DNA of 64,000 nt from Maribacter ulvicola (GTDB lineage Bacteria; Bacteroidota; Bacteroidia; Flavobacteriales; Flavobacteriaceae). The position numbers and the translations under genes were made by a program. Shown piece after piece: positions 9,021 to 19,065 of this stretch (positions within the stretch are counted from its first letter, which is position 1; each line of letters opens with the position of its first letter). The stretch is taken from positions 868,001-932,000 of the forward strand of contig NZ_FTMA01000001.1 in assembly GCF_900155985.1 (NCBI RefSeq), read 5' to 3'. A model generated the notes under the pieces. That model did no database searches and had not been told where the DNA came from. It saw only the letters and a list, made by a program, of their open reading frames with translations.

Positions 9021-9347
9021 CTAGTGTGATACTACTTTTAGCCCAATTATAGAACCAATTAAAGTAGTAATGAAAAGAATACGCAAAAAGGTTGCCGGTT
9101 CTTTGAATACAAATATTCCTACAAGTACCGTGCCTACGGCACCAATACCTGTCCACACGGCATAAGCGGTACCTATTGGTAATGCCTGTGTTGCTTTAAC
9201 TAAAAGAACCATACTTATTGCAAGGGTCACCAAGAACCCAAGATACCACATGTACATCTCGTTACCGGTTGCTTCTTTTGCTTTTCCTAAACAGAAAGCA
9301 AAAGCAACTTCGAAAAGTCCGGCAATGACTAATAATATCCAATTCAT
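9021..9347 (-). CDS. SMR-family small multidrug/guanidinium exporter (SugE/Gdx type)
   Basis: 108 residues, four transmembrane helices. The conserved Glu is in TM1 (IAGLFEVAFA). LPIGTAYAVWTGIGAVGT in TM3 is the SMR signature and resembles SugE/Gdx more than EmrE. The family works as an antiparallel dimer exchanging protons for guanidinium or quaternary ammonium ions. No guanidine riboswitch is recognised upstream. An overlapping minus-strand reading frame at 8953-9156 is a shadow. Confidence 0.88.
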   Translation of the reverse strand: MNWILLVIAGLFEVAFAFCLGKAKEATGNEMYMWYLGFLVTLAISMVLLVKATQALPIGTAYAVWTGIGAVGTVLVGIFVFKEPATFLRILFITTLIGSIIGLKVVSH

Positions 9348-9411
9348 AACGTATGATATTTTTAAAGTAAAGTTCGCAGTTTTAATCCTATTTAAGTAAT
9401 ATTGAAATCAT

Positions 9412-9447
9412 AAAAAAAACACCATGAAAAAGAGTTTTCATGGTGTT
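9412..9447 (-). terminator. Rho-independent terminator of serS
   Basis: Perfect 13-bp stem (9418-9430 with 9435-9447, loop AGAG). On the minus strand it is followed by eight U residues (A-run 9412-9419). It lies 56 nt beyond the serS stop and separates serS from the SMR gene. The T-run on the plus strand (9453 on) would also let it act in the other direction. Confidence 0.9.
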
Positions 9448-9502
9448 TAACTGTTTTTTTTTAGGCTTTAAAATTCAGACAAGCCATATTCGTATAATCT
9501 GC

Positions 9503-10774
9503 TTAATCAATCATATCAAAACCACAGTATGGAACTAATACCTCTGGAATTTTAATGCCATCTGCAGTTTGGTAGTTTTCTAAAATTCCCGCTAAAACAC
9601 GTGGCAATGCTAAAGAACTTCCGTTTAATGTATGGGCTAGTTGGTTTTTACCGTTTTCATCTTTAAAACGCAACTTTAGTCTGTTGGCTTGGTAAGTTTC
9701 AAAATTAGAAACAGAGCTGATCTCTAACCAACGGTCCTGTGCTGTTGAGAATACTTCAAAATCAAAAGTAAGCGCAGCGGTAAATCCTAAATCACCACCA
9801 CAAAGTCTTAGAATACGGTATGGTAATTTTAATTCTCTTAGAATATTCTTTACATGCTCAACCATGCCATCTAAGGCATCGTAAGATTTTGTAGGGTGTT
9901 CTACACGTACAATTTCAACTTTGTCGAATTGGTGTAATCTGTTTAGACCGCGTACATGCGCACCATAACTACCTGCTTCTCTTCTAAAGCAAGGCGTGTA
10001 GCCTGTGTATGTAATTGGAAAATCACTTTCGTTTACGATTACGTCTCTAAAAATGTTGGTAACGGGAACTTCAGCAGTTGGTATTAAATACAGGTCATCT
10101 GCAGTTACATGATACATTTGCCCTTCTTTATCTGGTAATTGTCCTGTGCCATAACCAGATAATTCGTTTACTAAGTGTGGAACCTGAATTTCAGTATAGC
10201 CTGCTTCGGTATTTTTATCAAGGAAATAGGCAATTAAAGCACGCTGTAAACGGGCACCTTTTCCTTTGTAAACGGGAAAACCTGCACCAGCTATTTTAAC
10301 ACCTAATTCAAAATCTATAATATCATATTTCTTCGCCAACTCCCAATGCGGTAATGAAGCTTCCTCTAATTTGGGTACTTCTCCTTCACTGAATATTTCT
10401 TCATTATCCTCTTCAGAAGAACCTTTTTTTACAGAAGTGTGCGGCGCATTCGGTAATTGGTAAAGAAGGGTTTGTAGCTCTTCACCGGCTTTGTTTAAAT
10501 CTTCACTTAATTGCTTGGATTCTTCTTTTAGCTTAGCTGTTTGTTCTTTTAATGAATTGGCTTCATCAGCTTTTCCGGTTTTGTACAATACACCAATCTC
10601 TTTGGAAATTTTGTTGGACTCTGCCAAAACGTTGTCCAACCTGGTTTGAGCGGCACGTCTGTTTTCATCTAATAGAAGTACTTTTTCAATTAAGGGTTGT
10701 GCATCAATATTTCTTTTTCCAAGGGCTAGGATAATATCTTCTTGATTATCTCTAATGGTTTGTATTTGTAGCAT
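9503..10774 (-). CDS. serS: Seryl-tRNA synthetase
   Basis: 423 residues. An N-terminal coiled-coil arm (about 30-105, heptad-rich Leu/Lys/Glu) contacts the long variable arm of tRNA-Ser. The class II catalytic core has TGYTPCFRREAGSYG (motif 2) and the C-terminal SNFETYQANRLKLRF / NGSSLALPRVLAGILEN (motif 3). It charges tRNA-Ser with serine. Monocistronic, with a strong terminator. Confidence 0.96.
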   Translation of the reverse strand: MLQIQTIRDNQEDIILALGKRNIDAQPLIEKVLLLDENRRAAQTRLDNVLAESNKISKEIGVLYKTGKADEANSLKEQTAKLKEESKQLSEDLNKAGEELQTLLYQLPNAPHTSVKKGSSEEDNEEIFSEGEVPKLEEASLPHWELAKKYDIIDFELGVKIAGAGFPVYKGKGARLQRALIAYFLDKNTEAGYTEIQVPHLVNELSGYGTGQLPDKEGQMYHVTADDLYLIPTAEVPVTNIFRDVIVNESDFPITYTGYTPCFRREAGSYGAHVRGLNRLHQFDKVEIVRVEHPTKSYDALDGMVEHVKNILRELKLPYRILRLCGGDLGFTAALTFDFEVFSTAQDRWLEISSVSNFETYQANRLKLRFKDENGKNQLAHTLNGSSLALPRVLAGILENYQTADGIKIPEVLVPYCGFDMID

Positions 10775-10930
10775 TTTGATGTATTGAATTTAGGAGCAAA
10801 TTTACATTAATCTTAAAGTTTTAAGGGACATTTTTAATGACTAATCAACGATTATTCTAGTTTTTGGTCATTCTGGTTTTAAGTTCTCAAGTTTTAGAGG
10901 AAATTAAAAATGGAATTTAAAAGCTGAAAA

Positions 10931-12262
10931 CTAATTCTCAGAGGTATGGTTGTTAGAGGGTAGGATCCAATTATGATGTTTGGTGTGGTACCACTCTTCT
11001 GCCGCTAAATTGGTTTTTGGATCAATGAACGGCTTATAAGGCTTGCGGTTTATACTTATTTTTGAATTTTCTAGGTATACGGATACTTCCCTATGTTGTT
11101 CGGCAAATTCTTGTTCTAGATATTGAGCAAACTGCCACGCAAAATCAGGATAGGCAAAAATTTTTCGCTCTTGACCACGAGATACATAATTCTTTGGTTG
11201 AATTATAAACTCTTCTTTAGTGTCATTATCTACTACTTTAAAGGTGCCTTTGCCCTGTCTGCTACGTAGCATCATTCGCCAGCTCATTCTATGACCTTCT
11301 TCATTCCATAATACATCATCTGTAAAAGCATAATGCCTAATAGGTAAGAGTAATTGTATGGTGAAATACATGGCACCCGTTATCAATACCATGTTTTTGT
11401 TTTTTGGAATAACTATCCCAGAGGCCATAAATGGTACCTTGGTTTTAAAGAATAGTTTACGAATGGTTTCTGGTTCAAAAAAGAATACACTAAAGGCAAT
11501 AGATAAATAGGGGAAAATTCCTATTTGAAAAATGATGGAATTGAACAAATGAAAAAATACGGATAAAAAGAAAGCAACTTTTCGTGTAGGTTTCCAAAGC
11601 AGGGCGGGTACTATCAGCAAATCGAACAATATACCTACTGAACCAATAATCTTATGAATCCATTTTTCTTGCAAAATCTCACCAACAAGCCAATAGTTTT
11701 TTCTAGATCTCATTAGCACTTCAATAGTGCTGAAATCTAACCAATCTCCGTACATTTTAGCTATAGAGGCGTACACGTATACAATGAGTAGCTGCAATAC
11801 AACGATCCATTTTATATAGGCGTACATGGAGTTGCTTTCTAGCTTCGGATTTCGCTTTACATCTAATGAACTGCCCCTTTCCGCAGGAAAAAAACACATG
11901 ATACCTGAGATTAAAATAAGGAGGTAGTAGTGATTGTTATATGCCGTTTTTTGCATTAAATATGTTGCGGTCCATAGTATTGTAAACGTAATGATACTTG
12001 CACGATACCTATAGCCTACCGCAATAAATAGTCCCATTAAACCCATAATGCCAAAGTAGAAATACATGCCGTACCCTGGTAACGGCTGTAGAAAGTCAAA
12101 ATCTATAAAGGGAAATTTATATTTGGGGGCTATTAAATTTCTATGCACCCAACCGGTAGCAATGGCGCCAAAACATTCTAATGAAACTAGAATGCCAAAG
12201 AATATGCGAAAAATGATTAATGAGCTATTATCTATACGTTGAAATAATAACCTATGGAGCAT
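10931..12262 (-). CDS. HTTM domain-containing membrane protein
   Basis: 443 residues of the horizontally-transferred-transmembrane (HTTM) family, related to vitamin K-dependent gamma-carboxylase. Several transmembrane helices fill residues ~10-330, with a YNNHYYLL motif near 130. A hydrophilic C-terminal domain follows (MSWRMMLRSRQG near 347, then an alpha-beta segment). The bacterial function is unknown. It lies 2 nt downstream of ribF on the same strand, so the two are probably cotranscribed. Confidence 0.82.
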   Translation of the reverse strand: MLHRLLFQRIDNSSLIIFRIFFGILVSLECFGAIATGWVHRNLIAPKYKFPFIDFDFLQPLPGYGMYFYFGIMGLMGLFIAVGYRYRASIITFTILWTATYLMQKTAYNNHYYLLILISGIMCFFPAERGSSLDVKRNPKLESNSMYAYIKWIVVLQLLIVYVYASIAKMYGDWLDFSTIEVLMRSRKNYWLVGEILQEKWIHKIIGSVGILFDLLIVPALLWKPTRKVAFFLSVFFHLFNSIIFQIGIFPYLSIAFSVFFFEPETIRKLFFKTKVPFMASGIVIPKNKNMVLITGAMYFTIQLLLPIRHYAFTDDVLWNEEGHRMSWRMMLRSRQGKGTFKVVDNDTKEEFIIQPKNYVSRGQERKIFAYPDFAWQFAQYLEQEFAEQHREVSVYLENSKISINRKPYKPFIDPKTNLAAEEWYHTKHHNWILPSNNHTSEN

Positions 12263-12264
12263 AA

Positions 12265-13191
12265 TTACTGATTAATATAGTGTAGTGATTTTTCTTTGTC
12301 TTTGGCCAACTGTGCCTTTAAGGCATCAACAGATTCAAATTTATGTTCATCTCGTAAGCGAACCAAAATATTAACTTGAATTTTTAAATCGTACAAATCT
12401 GAATCAAAATTGAAAAAATTGATTTCGATAGATTTTTCGGTACCGTTGACAGTTGGGTTAAAACCAATATTCATCATACCATAAACAGTTTTTCCGTTGA
12501 TGATGCTGTTTACAATATACGCGCCGTTTTTTGGAATAAGTTTATAATCTTCTGCAATAGAGAGGTTGGCAGTGGGGTATCCTAATTGTTTACCAATGCC
12601 CTTGCCTTTAATAATTGTGCCCGTAAGCATATATTCATAACCTAGGTAACTATTGGCGGTTTCTATATCACCAGCTTCTAGTGCTTTTCTAATTTTAGTA
12701 GAACTAACAGATACATCGTCTATTTCTTGCGCAGGTATTTCATCTACCGAAAAATCATATGTGCTACCAAAAGTGATCAAATCCGTGATGTTGGCATTTC
12801 TATTACGCCCAAATCTATGATCGTAACCTATAATCACTTTTTTGATCTTTAAAGTGTTTACAAGCATATCGCGAACAAATTCAGTTGACGTAAGTCTAGA
12901 GAATTTTTTTGTGAACGGATGAATGATAAGGATATCAAGACCAAGCTTCTCTAAAATACTAATTTTTTCCTCAATAGTATTCAACAGTTTTATATTGGTG
13001 TCTTTTTGTAAAACCATTCTAGGATGCGGAAAAAACGTAAGCACCGAAGATTTCAGTTCAGAACTCTTGGCATGGTTTATGATTTTATTAAGTATTTTAA
13101 GGTGGCCTATATGCACACCATCAAAGGTGCCTATGGTAATGACCGTAGGGTGTTCTTCTTTATATTTGGAAATGTCGCGGACTGTAATCAC
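12265..13191 (-). CDS. ribF: Bifunctional riboflavin kinase / FAD synthetase
   Basis: 308 residues. The N-terminal FAD synthetase (nucleotidyltransferase) domain has GTFDGVHIGH at 21-30, and the C-terminal riboflavin kinase domain (about 185-308) has KGKGIGKQLGYPTANL with the substrate-binding PTAN motif. It converts riboflavin to FMN and then to FAD. The start at 13191 is supported by conserved family length. It shares a 53-bp divergent promoter region with the metalloprotease gene. Confidence 0.95.
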   Translation of the reverse strand: MITVRDISKYKEEHPTVITIGTFDGVHIGHLKILNKIINHAKSSELKSSVLTFFPHPRMVLQKDTNIKLLNTIEEKISILEKLGLDILIIHPFTKKFSRLTSTEFVRDMLVNTLKIKKVIIGYDHRFGRNRNANITDLITFGSTYDFSVDEIPAQEIDDVSVSSTKIRKALEAGDIETANSYLGYEYMLTGTIIKGKGIGKQLGYPTANLSIAEDYKLIPKNGAYIVNSIINGKTVYGMMNIGFNPTVNGTEKSIEINFFNFDSDLYDLKIQVNILVRLRDEHKFESVDALKAQLAKDKEKSLHYINQ

Positions 13192-13244
13192 CTATGATAG
13201 AAAATAAAAAGACTTATATTTGATTTTGAGTTAAAAGCCTCTTA

Positions 13245-16200
13245 ATGATTGCAAAATTACGCCTAGTTTTTACAATTACCATGGTATTTCTTTCCTTTTC
13301 CGGTATGGCACAAACTGGTTATTGGAAAAATACCGAATTGAACACGGCGGCCAAGCAATTTACAAAACAGAAGTTAAAGGTAAATACAGGAACGGCTTAT
13401 ACACTAAACCAACAACTGTTTTTACGGGCACTTACAAAGAACGAAACTTCTAAAATCATGTATTTTCCAGATGAAAGCGGTAAGTTAGTTCCCTTTTTGG
13501 TAGAGAATGCACATCTTTTTTCGGAGGAGCTTGCATTAAAGTACCCGGCTATAAAATCTTATAAAGGTATTGCCTTACATGATGCTACTAAGCAAATTAG
13601 ATTTAGCGTTTCTCACAAAGGCATTCAAAGTACAATTAGTACCTCTGGAGAAAACGGGGGGCTGTTCATGCAAAAATCTGCCGGAGATATCTATGTACTA
13701 TACAGAAGAACACAGCAAGAAGAGCGTGATGTTGATTTTATCTGTAAGACTTTGCCCGAAATAAAAGAATATTCACAGAACCTTACCGCTAAACTAGTAG
13801 ATAATCAAACATTAAGAAAGTTTAGGGTGGCCATTTCTGCTTCGGGTGAATATACTGCATTTCATGGTGGTACAAAGGCAGATGCTCTTGCTGCTATTAA
13901 TGCTACTTTAACAAGAATCAATGCGGTTTTTGAACGAGATCTGGCAATAACGTTAGAGTTGATTGCCAATACGGATTTGGTCATTTATACAAATGCAGAA
14001 ACGGATCCCTATACCGGTAGTTTAAGCTCTCAAGTTCAAAATACCTTAACCAGTGTTATTGGGGAGGCTAATTATGATATAGGCCATTTATTTAATCAGC
14101 AAAAAAACGCATTAGATGGCAATTCTGGCTTTATTGGGGCTGTTTGTGTAGATGGGAGAAAAGGTAGCGGATATACTACATTGTCCTCTCCCGTGGGCGA
14201 TGCTTTTGATATTGATTTGGTGGCCCATGAAATGGGGCATCAATTTGGAGCAAATCACTCTTTTTCTCATACATCTGAAGGCACTATGGTTCAAGTAGAG
14301 CCAGCTAGCGGAACCACTATAATGGGGTATGCAGGTATAACGGGTAACAATAATGTGGCCGCTAATAGTGATGATTACTTTCATTATGTAAGTATTGTTC
14401 AAATACAGGAATACTTAGCCACAATTTCATGTGGTGTGGCAGAGGTGCTTACAAACAATCCGCCAACGGTAACCCCGTTGGAAGATTACATTATACCAAA
14501 AGGAACTCCCTTCGTTCTCAAGGGAGAAGCAAATGATGTTGATGTTCTAGATGTACTTAGCTATGCCTGGGAACAGATTGATAATGGAATAGTAACGCAG
14601 GCTACCTTTGGATCGGATAATCCGGCCGGTGCAAATTTTAGGTCTTTACCTCCTAAGCTGACATCAGAAAGGTATTTTCCTAATTTAGAGAGAATTTTAG
14701 CAGGAGCGTTAACGCAAACCGTACCAACTTCCGGTTCTGCATGGGAAACTCTTTCTAACGTGGGGCGTGATTTAAACTTTTCATTGACCGTTAGAGATAA
14801 TGCTTTAAATGGCGGACAGTCAGATTCAGACGAGATGACGGTTTCTGTAGTAAATGAAGCCGGACCGTTTTTGGTCACTTCCCAAAATGCCGAAGCTTCT
14901 TTTGAAGCTGGGTCGGTTCAAACTATAACATGGGATGTTGCCCATACTGATATTTTACCGGTAAAGGCTGAAACGGTATCTGTATTTTTATCCACAGATA
15001 GTGGTATGACCTATCCTGTTGCATTAACGGAAAATACGTTAAACGATGGTAGCCAAGCAATCATTATACCCAATATTGCGACCAGTGCCGGACGCATTAT
15101 GGTTAAAGCTGATGACAATATTTTCTTTGCTGTCAATGCTGTTGATTTTTCTATTACGCCATCAGAGATCGTACTTGATTTTGATGAGGTCGTTTTTGAT
15201 ATTTGTAAACCCAATAACCTAAGTGTAAACTTTACGTATGAAACCGATTTAGGTTTCAATGAAGAAAGTACTTTTAGTGTACTTGATTTGCCCATAGGTT
15301 TAACGGTCGCTTTTACACCTGCTTTTGCAAATGCTGACAATACCTTGGTTACCGTTGAATTTGATGGGGTTTCTACCGTAGATCCAGGTGTTTATCCTGT
15401 TCGGGTTTTAGCAACTGCAGATACCGTTACCAAAGAGATAACAGTGCAGCTAAGAATATATGACGATAATTTTGACGAAATAAATTTGATTTCGCCAACA
15501 GATAATTTTGAGAATGCATCTACCGATGTGTTATTGACATGGGAAGCATCCGTTGGGAATACGCGCTATGATGTACAGATTGCGGATGATAACACATTTA
15601 ACACTATTGTAGAATCTAGTACGGTAAACGGTAATTCGTTCTCGCCTACACTTTTAGAAAATAATAGCACCTATTTTTGGAGGGTTAAACCAATAAATGA
15701 TTGTGGGGAAGGTGTTTTTAGCGCTCCATATAGCTTTTCTACGGTACAGTTTAATTGTGCAACAAAAAGTGCTACAGGTATGCCAATTGCCATTTCTAGT
15801 AGTGGTACACCGGTAATTACTTCTAAAGTTGTGTTCTTTGAAGATTTACCTGTTGCAGATATAAATGTACAGTTAAACATTGAGCATACCTTTTTAGCCG
15901 ATTTGGTCGTGAGCCTAACGTCACCGGCAGGTACTACGGTGACGTTGGTTTCTAATTCTTGTGGAGATTCAAGAGATATTAATGCCACTTTTGATGATGA
16001 TGGTCCGGCTTTTACTTGTGGGGTTAGCCCTGGTATCAGTGGTTCAGTGAAACCTTTGGGAAGTTTAAGTTCGTTCAACGGAGAATCGATATTAGGTGAG
16101 TGGATTTTAGAGGTAAAGGATAACGCGCCTTCTGATGGTGGTAGTTTAAAGTCCTTTGTTCTTGAGGCTTGTGTAGAGGGAGATTTTAGGCCGGATGTTG

Positions 16201-17009
16201 ATAAAGACGGGGTATTTGATGATGGTAATGATTTATGTTTAGGAACACCTTTTGGCCAAGAAGTAGATGCTTCGGGTTGTGCTATTTACCGTTTTCCGGC
16301 AGAGAACTTTATCGTGAGTTTAGAAAGTGAAACCTGTAGTGATAATAATGATGGCTCATTAACAATTCTCCCTAAACTATCGTTAGATTATCAGGTGGTA
16401 GTTTCGGGTAACGGATTAAATTTAACCCAAAATTTTTCAAATGTCTTTAATTTGGCAAATTTAGGGTCAGGTACCTATACTATATGTATAACGGGTACTG
16501 ATGGCATGGTAACGTATCAAGAATATTGTGTTGAAGTGCAGATAACTGAACCTTCGCCGCTCAGTGTAGGCTCAAAAATTTCGGTAGATGGCTCTCAGGT
16601 AACACTTGAAATGGATGGTTCATCCTTTTATACCATTGAATTAAACGGTATTGCCGTACAGACCCAAGAAGCAGCTATAGTGTTGGATCTGAGTAAGGGG
16701 TTAAATACGTTGAAAGTATATACGGATATACCTTGCCAAGGAGTGTATGAAGAGCAAATAGGTTTTTATGTAGAACCGGTAGTCTATCCAAACCCGGTGA
16801 AAGATATAGTAGAGGTATATTTAGGTGCGCAGCAAGAAGAGGTGACCCTAAGTATTTTTAGTGCGGATGGTAGATATATTTCTAAGAAGACGATTATGGT
16901 GATGGGCGGAGCAGTGCAGCTAGATTTAAGTGCACTTGCTGCGGGTATGTATTATTTAAAATATGAGGGTAGAACAATTAACGGAACATCTAAAGTAATT
17001 AAGGAATGA
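13245..17009 (+). CDS. Secreted reprolysin-like zinc metalloprotease with T9SS sorting domain
   Basis: 1254 residues. Signal peptide 1-22 (ending GMAQ). The catalytic domain, about 190-410, has HEMGHQFGANH at 328-338 (zinc ligands His328, His332, His338; catalytic Glu329) and a Met-turn TIMGYAG near 363, as in M12B/metzincins. Then come beta-sandwich segments including a fibronectin-III-like one, a proprotein-convertase P-like domain (about 866-980), and a C-terminal type A T9SS domain (about 1180-1254, VYPNPV opening, AAGMYYLKY end). The protein should be exported by Sec, passed through the type IX system and surface-bound or released. The target is unknown. Confidence 0.9.
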   Translation: MIAKLRLVFTITMVFLSFSGMAQTGYWKNTELNTAAKQFTKQKLKVNTGTAYTLNQQLFLRALTKNETSKIMYFPDESGKLVPFLVENAHLFSEELALKYPAIKSYKGIALHDATKQIRFSVSHKGIQSTISTSGENGGLFMQKSAGDIYVLYRRTQQEERDVDFICKTLPEIKEYSQNLTAKLVDNQTLRKFRVAISASGEYTAFHGGTKADALAAINATLTRINAVFERDLAITLELIANTDLVIYTNAETDPYTGSLSSQVQNTLTSVIGEANYDIGHLFNQQKNALDGNSGFIGAVCVDGRKGSGYTTLSSPVGDAFDIDLVAHEMGHQFGANHSFSHTSEGTMVQVEPASGTTIMGYAGITGNNNVAANSDDYFHYVSIVQIQEYLATISCGVAEVLTNNPPTVTPLEDYIIPKGTPFVLKGEANDVDVLDVLSYAWEQIDNGIVTQATFGSDNPAGANFRSLPPKLTSERYFPNLERILAGALTQTVPTSGSAWETLSNVGRDLNFSLTVRDNALNGGQSDSDEMTVSVVNEAGPFLVTSQNAEASFEAGSVQTITWDVAHTDILPVKAETVSVFLSTDSGMTYPVALTENTLNDGSQAIIIPNIATSAGRIMVKADDNIFFAVNAVDFSITPSEIVLDFDEVVFDICKPNNLSVNFTYETDLGFNEESTFSVLDLPIGLTVAFTPAFANADNTLVTVEFDGVSTVDPGVYPVRVLATADTVTKEITVQLRIYDDNFDEINLISPTDNFENASTDVLLTWEASVGNTRYDVQIADDNTFNTIVESSTVNGNSFSPTLLENNSTYFWRVKPINDCGEGVFSAPYSFSTVQFNCATKSATGMPIAISSSGTPVITSKVVFFEDLPVADINVQLNIEHTFLADLVVSLTSPAGTTVTLVSNSCGDSRDINATFDDDGPAFTCGVSPGISGSVKPLGSLSSFNGESILGEWILEVKDNAPSDGGSLKSFVLEACVEGDFRPDVDKDGVFDDGNDLCLGTPFGQEVDASGCAIYRFPAENFIVSLESETCSDNNDGSLTILPKLSLDYQVVVSGNGLNLTQNFSNVFNLANLGSGTYTICITGTDGMVTYQEYCVEVQITEPSPLSVGSKISVDGSQVTLEMDGSSFYTIELNGIAVQTQEAAIVLDLSKGLNTLKVYTDIPCQGVYEEQIGFYVEPVVYPNPVKDIVEVYLGAQQEEVTLSIFSADGRYISKKTIMVMGGAVQLDLSALAAGMYYLKYEGRTINGTSKVIKE

Positions 17010-17692
17010 TGCGCTTTTTAGTACTTATGTTATGTTTGTTGATGTCGGTTACCAGCTGTAAAAAGAAAAGTAATGCCCATTCACCAGAAGCTGCATTGTT
17101 GGTTTTTCCTGAAGAAAATTCTGAATGTACTACAGGTGTAAGTTTAGGTGAGGAAATTAGTCAGGTGGAGTTTCGTTGGGCTTTGGCAGATCATACAGAA
17201 ACATATGAGTTGCGCGTTACTAATATAGCTACAGGAATAGTGCAAACTATTGTGTCTACTTCAAATTCGGCAAAACTGCCATTGGCCAAAGGAGAACAAT
17301 TTTCTTGGTTTGTACGTTCAAGAAATAGTGAGACGGAAGAAACAGTATCAAGTGAGCAGTGGTATTTTTATAATGCAGGTTCAAGAGCAACCTATGCACC
17401 ATTTCCGGCTACTATAATAACGCCGGGGTCGTCAGAGAATGTTTTTAAAGATATTAATAACGAGGTAGAACTGTCATGGTCTGGATCTGATTTAGATGAT
17501 GACCTTGCTAGTTATGAGGTTTATTTCTCGGTAGAAACGCCTCCTGTAAATTTAATACGTGCCGTATCTTCAGAGATAACGACTATAAAAGTGTCGGTAA
17601 CTTCGGCAACTGTTTATTACTGGAAGGTGGTTGCAGTTGATGAAGAAGGGAATAAATCAGATTCCGGAGTGTATGCCTTTAAAGTGCTTTAA
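17006..17692 (+). CDS. Lipoprotein with fibronectin type III-like repeats
   Basis: 228 residues. Signal peptide with a lipobox ending SVTSC at about residue 18, followed by KKK, so membrane-anchored. Two FN3-like beta-sandwich units follow (about 45-118 and 130-228), each with an Asp/Glu-x-W core strand and a final YYWKVVAVDEEGN pattern. The start overlaps the protease stop by 4 nt (ATGA), implying coupled translation and probably a shared surface role. No enzymatic motif is seen. Confidence 0.78.
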   Translation: MMRFLVLMLCLLMSVTSCKKKSNAHSPEAALLVFPEENSECTTGVSLGEEISQVEFRWALADHTETYELRVTNIATGIVQTIVSTSNSAKLPLAKGEQFSWFVRSRNSETEETVSSEQWYFYNAGSRATYAPFPATIITPGSSENVFKDINNEVELSWSGSDLDDDLASYEVYFSVETPPVNLIRAVSSEITTIKVSVTSATVYYWKVVAVDEEGNKSDSGVYAFKVL

Positions 17693-18318
17693 GAGTTGTT
17701 GAATTGATTCATTGTTCTTGCAATGCCCGCTAATACGAATGAATTTATAATTTCGGTAGATTTTTTTAAACGCTCTGGCATTAATGCTTTTTCTTCATCG
17801 TTCCATTGCCCTAATACGTATTCTACCTGTCTTCCTTTGCCAAAATCAGCTCCAACACCAAATCTATACCTGTTGTATAATATGGTTTGAAGAAATAGTT
17901 CTATGTCCTTTAATCCGTTATGACCTCCGTTGCTTCCTTTTGTCTTAATACGAATGGTTCCAAAAGGTAAATTGATATCATCGGTTATTACTAAAACATT
18001 GCTTTGTGGTATGTTTTCCTTATCCATCCAATACTTTAATGCTTTACCGCTACGGTTCATGTAAGTAGAGGGTTTAAGGCATATGATTGTTCTGCCTTTT
18101 ACTTTGTAAGAACCAATATCGCCAAGTTTTACGGTTTCAAAGGTAAAATCGTTTGCTTGCGCCACTTCATCTAGAATTTTAAAACCAATATTATGACGGG
18201 TTTCTGCATATTCGTCTCCGATATTGCCAAGGCCAACAATTAAAAATTTCTTCATGGAATCTTTCTCTTCTGTAATTGTGTTCTGTTTTGTAAAAAGAGA
18301 TTTTAAAAACTTGAACAT
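17689..18318 (-). CDS. pth: Peptidyl-tRNA hydrolase
   Basis: Releases peptides from prematurely dropped peptidyl-tRNA. The conserved core begins at MKKFLIVGLGNIGDEYAETRHNIGF (residues 22 on, with catalytic His in TRHNIGF) and continues with CLKPSTYMNRSG, the Asp in VITDDINLPFG and the GSNGGHNGLKDI loop. The 209-residue frame has a ~21-residue N-terminal extension found in other flavobacteria. The shorter start at Met22 (18255) is also possible. Its stop overlaps the end of the convergent lipoprotein gene. Confidence 0.93.
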   Translation of the reverse strand: MFKFLKSLFTKQNTITEEKDSMKKFLIVGLGNIGDEYAETRHNIGFKILDEVAQANDFTFETVKLGDIGSYKVKGRTIICLKPSTYMNRSGKALKYWMDKENIPQSNVLVITDDINLPFGTIRIKTKGSNGGHNGLKDIELFLQTILYNRYRFGVGADFGKGRQVEYVLGQWNDEEKALMPERLKKSTEIINSFVLAGIARTMNQFNNS

Positions 18319-18348
18319 CGGTATTTAATTTAAGGTGCAAAAATACAA

Positions 18349-18378
18349 AAGCATCCTGATACTAGTATCAGGATGCTT
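18349..18378 (-). terminator. Terminator between rplY and pth
   Basis: A 30-bp nearly perfect palindrome (arms AAGCATCCTGATA / TATCAGGATGCTT around CTAG). On the minus strand it is followed by a U-rich stretch. It lies about 26 nt beyond the rplY stop. Confidence 0.75.
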
Positions 18379-18403
18379 AATTATGAATTTTAAACGGTAA
18401 GAT

Positions 18404-19024
18404 CTATTCTTGAGATGCTTCAGAAGCACCTTCAGCACCTTCTTCTCCTTCTTCATCTTCATCGTCAGTAACAACAGCGGTACGTGCAGTTTTAACCTGT
18501 ACAACTACTTGGTTTTCTGGGTGTAAGATGGTGAAATCATCATTCAATAATGATGCAACAGCGATATTTTGACCAATTTTCAATTTAGAAAGATCGATAT
18601 CAAAGAAATCTGGTAATTTACTTGGTAAAGCTTTGATCGCAAGTTTACGTTTTCTAAATAATAAACGACCACCGTTTCGTACACCTGGTGAACTTCCTTG
18701 TAATCTAACAGGAATATTCATAGTAACCATTTTATCATCGAATAATTGATAAAAATCAATATGGATGATTGCGTCTGTTACCGGGTGAAATTGAATGTCC
18801 TGTAATACCGCGTTAACAGTTTGGCTACCTTCCAGCTCAATTGCAACTGTGTGTGCATTTGGAGTGTAAACCAAGTCTCTGAACGCTAGTTCATCTGCTG
18901 AAAAATGTAATGGTTTTTCCCCTCCGTATACCACGCAAGGAACCTTTCCAGCATTACGTAGGGCTTTCGTTGCCTTTTTGCCCACGCTTTCTCTTTCTGA
19001 TCCTTTAATTGTAATTGACTTCAT
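18404..19024 (-). CDS. rplY: 50S ribosomal protein L25 (Ctc-type)
   Basis: 206 residues: an L25 5S-rRNA-binding beta-barrel (about 1-95, opening [20 protein letters not shown]) plus the C-terminal TL5/Ctc domain (about 100-185, with [16 protein letters not shown]) and a final acidic tail ([14 protein letters not shown]). It binds 5S rRNA at the central protuberance. It lies 41 nt downstream of prs on the same strand, the usual Bacteroidota order prs-rplY-pth. Confidence 0.95.
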   Translation of the reverse strand: MKSITIKGSERESVGKKATKALRNAGKVPCVVYGGEKPLHFSADELAFRDLVYTPNAHTVAIELEGSQTVNAVLQDIQFHPVTDAIIHIDFYQLFDDKMVTMNIPVRLQGSSPGVRNGGRLLFRKRKLAIKALPSKLPDFFDIDLSKLKIGQNIAVASLLNDDFTILHPENQVVVQVKTARTAVVTDDEDEEGEEGAEGASEASQE

Positions 19025-19065
19025 TATATGTATTAAAAATTAATATTCTTGTTTTGGCTTCTAAA

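Noticed and set aside
8953-9156. Minus-strand reading frame overlapping the SMR gene
   Set aside because: Alternate frame of a clear SMR transporter; His/Cys-rich, no family resemblance.
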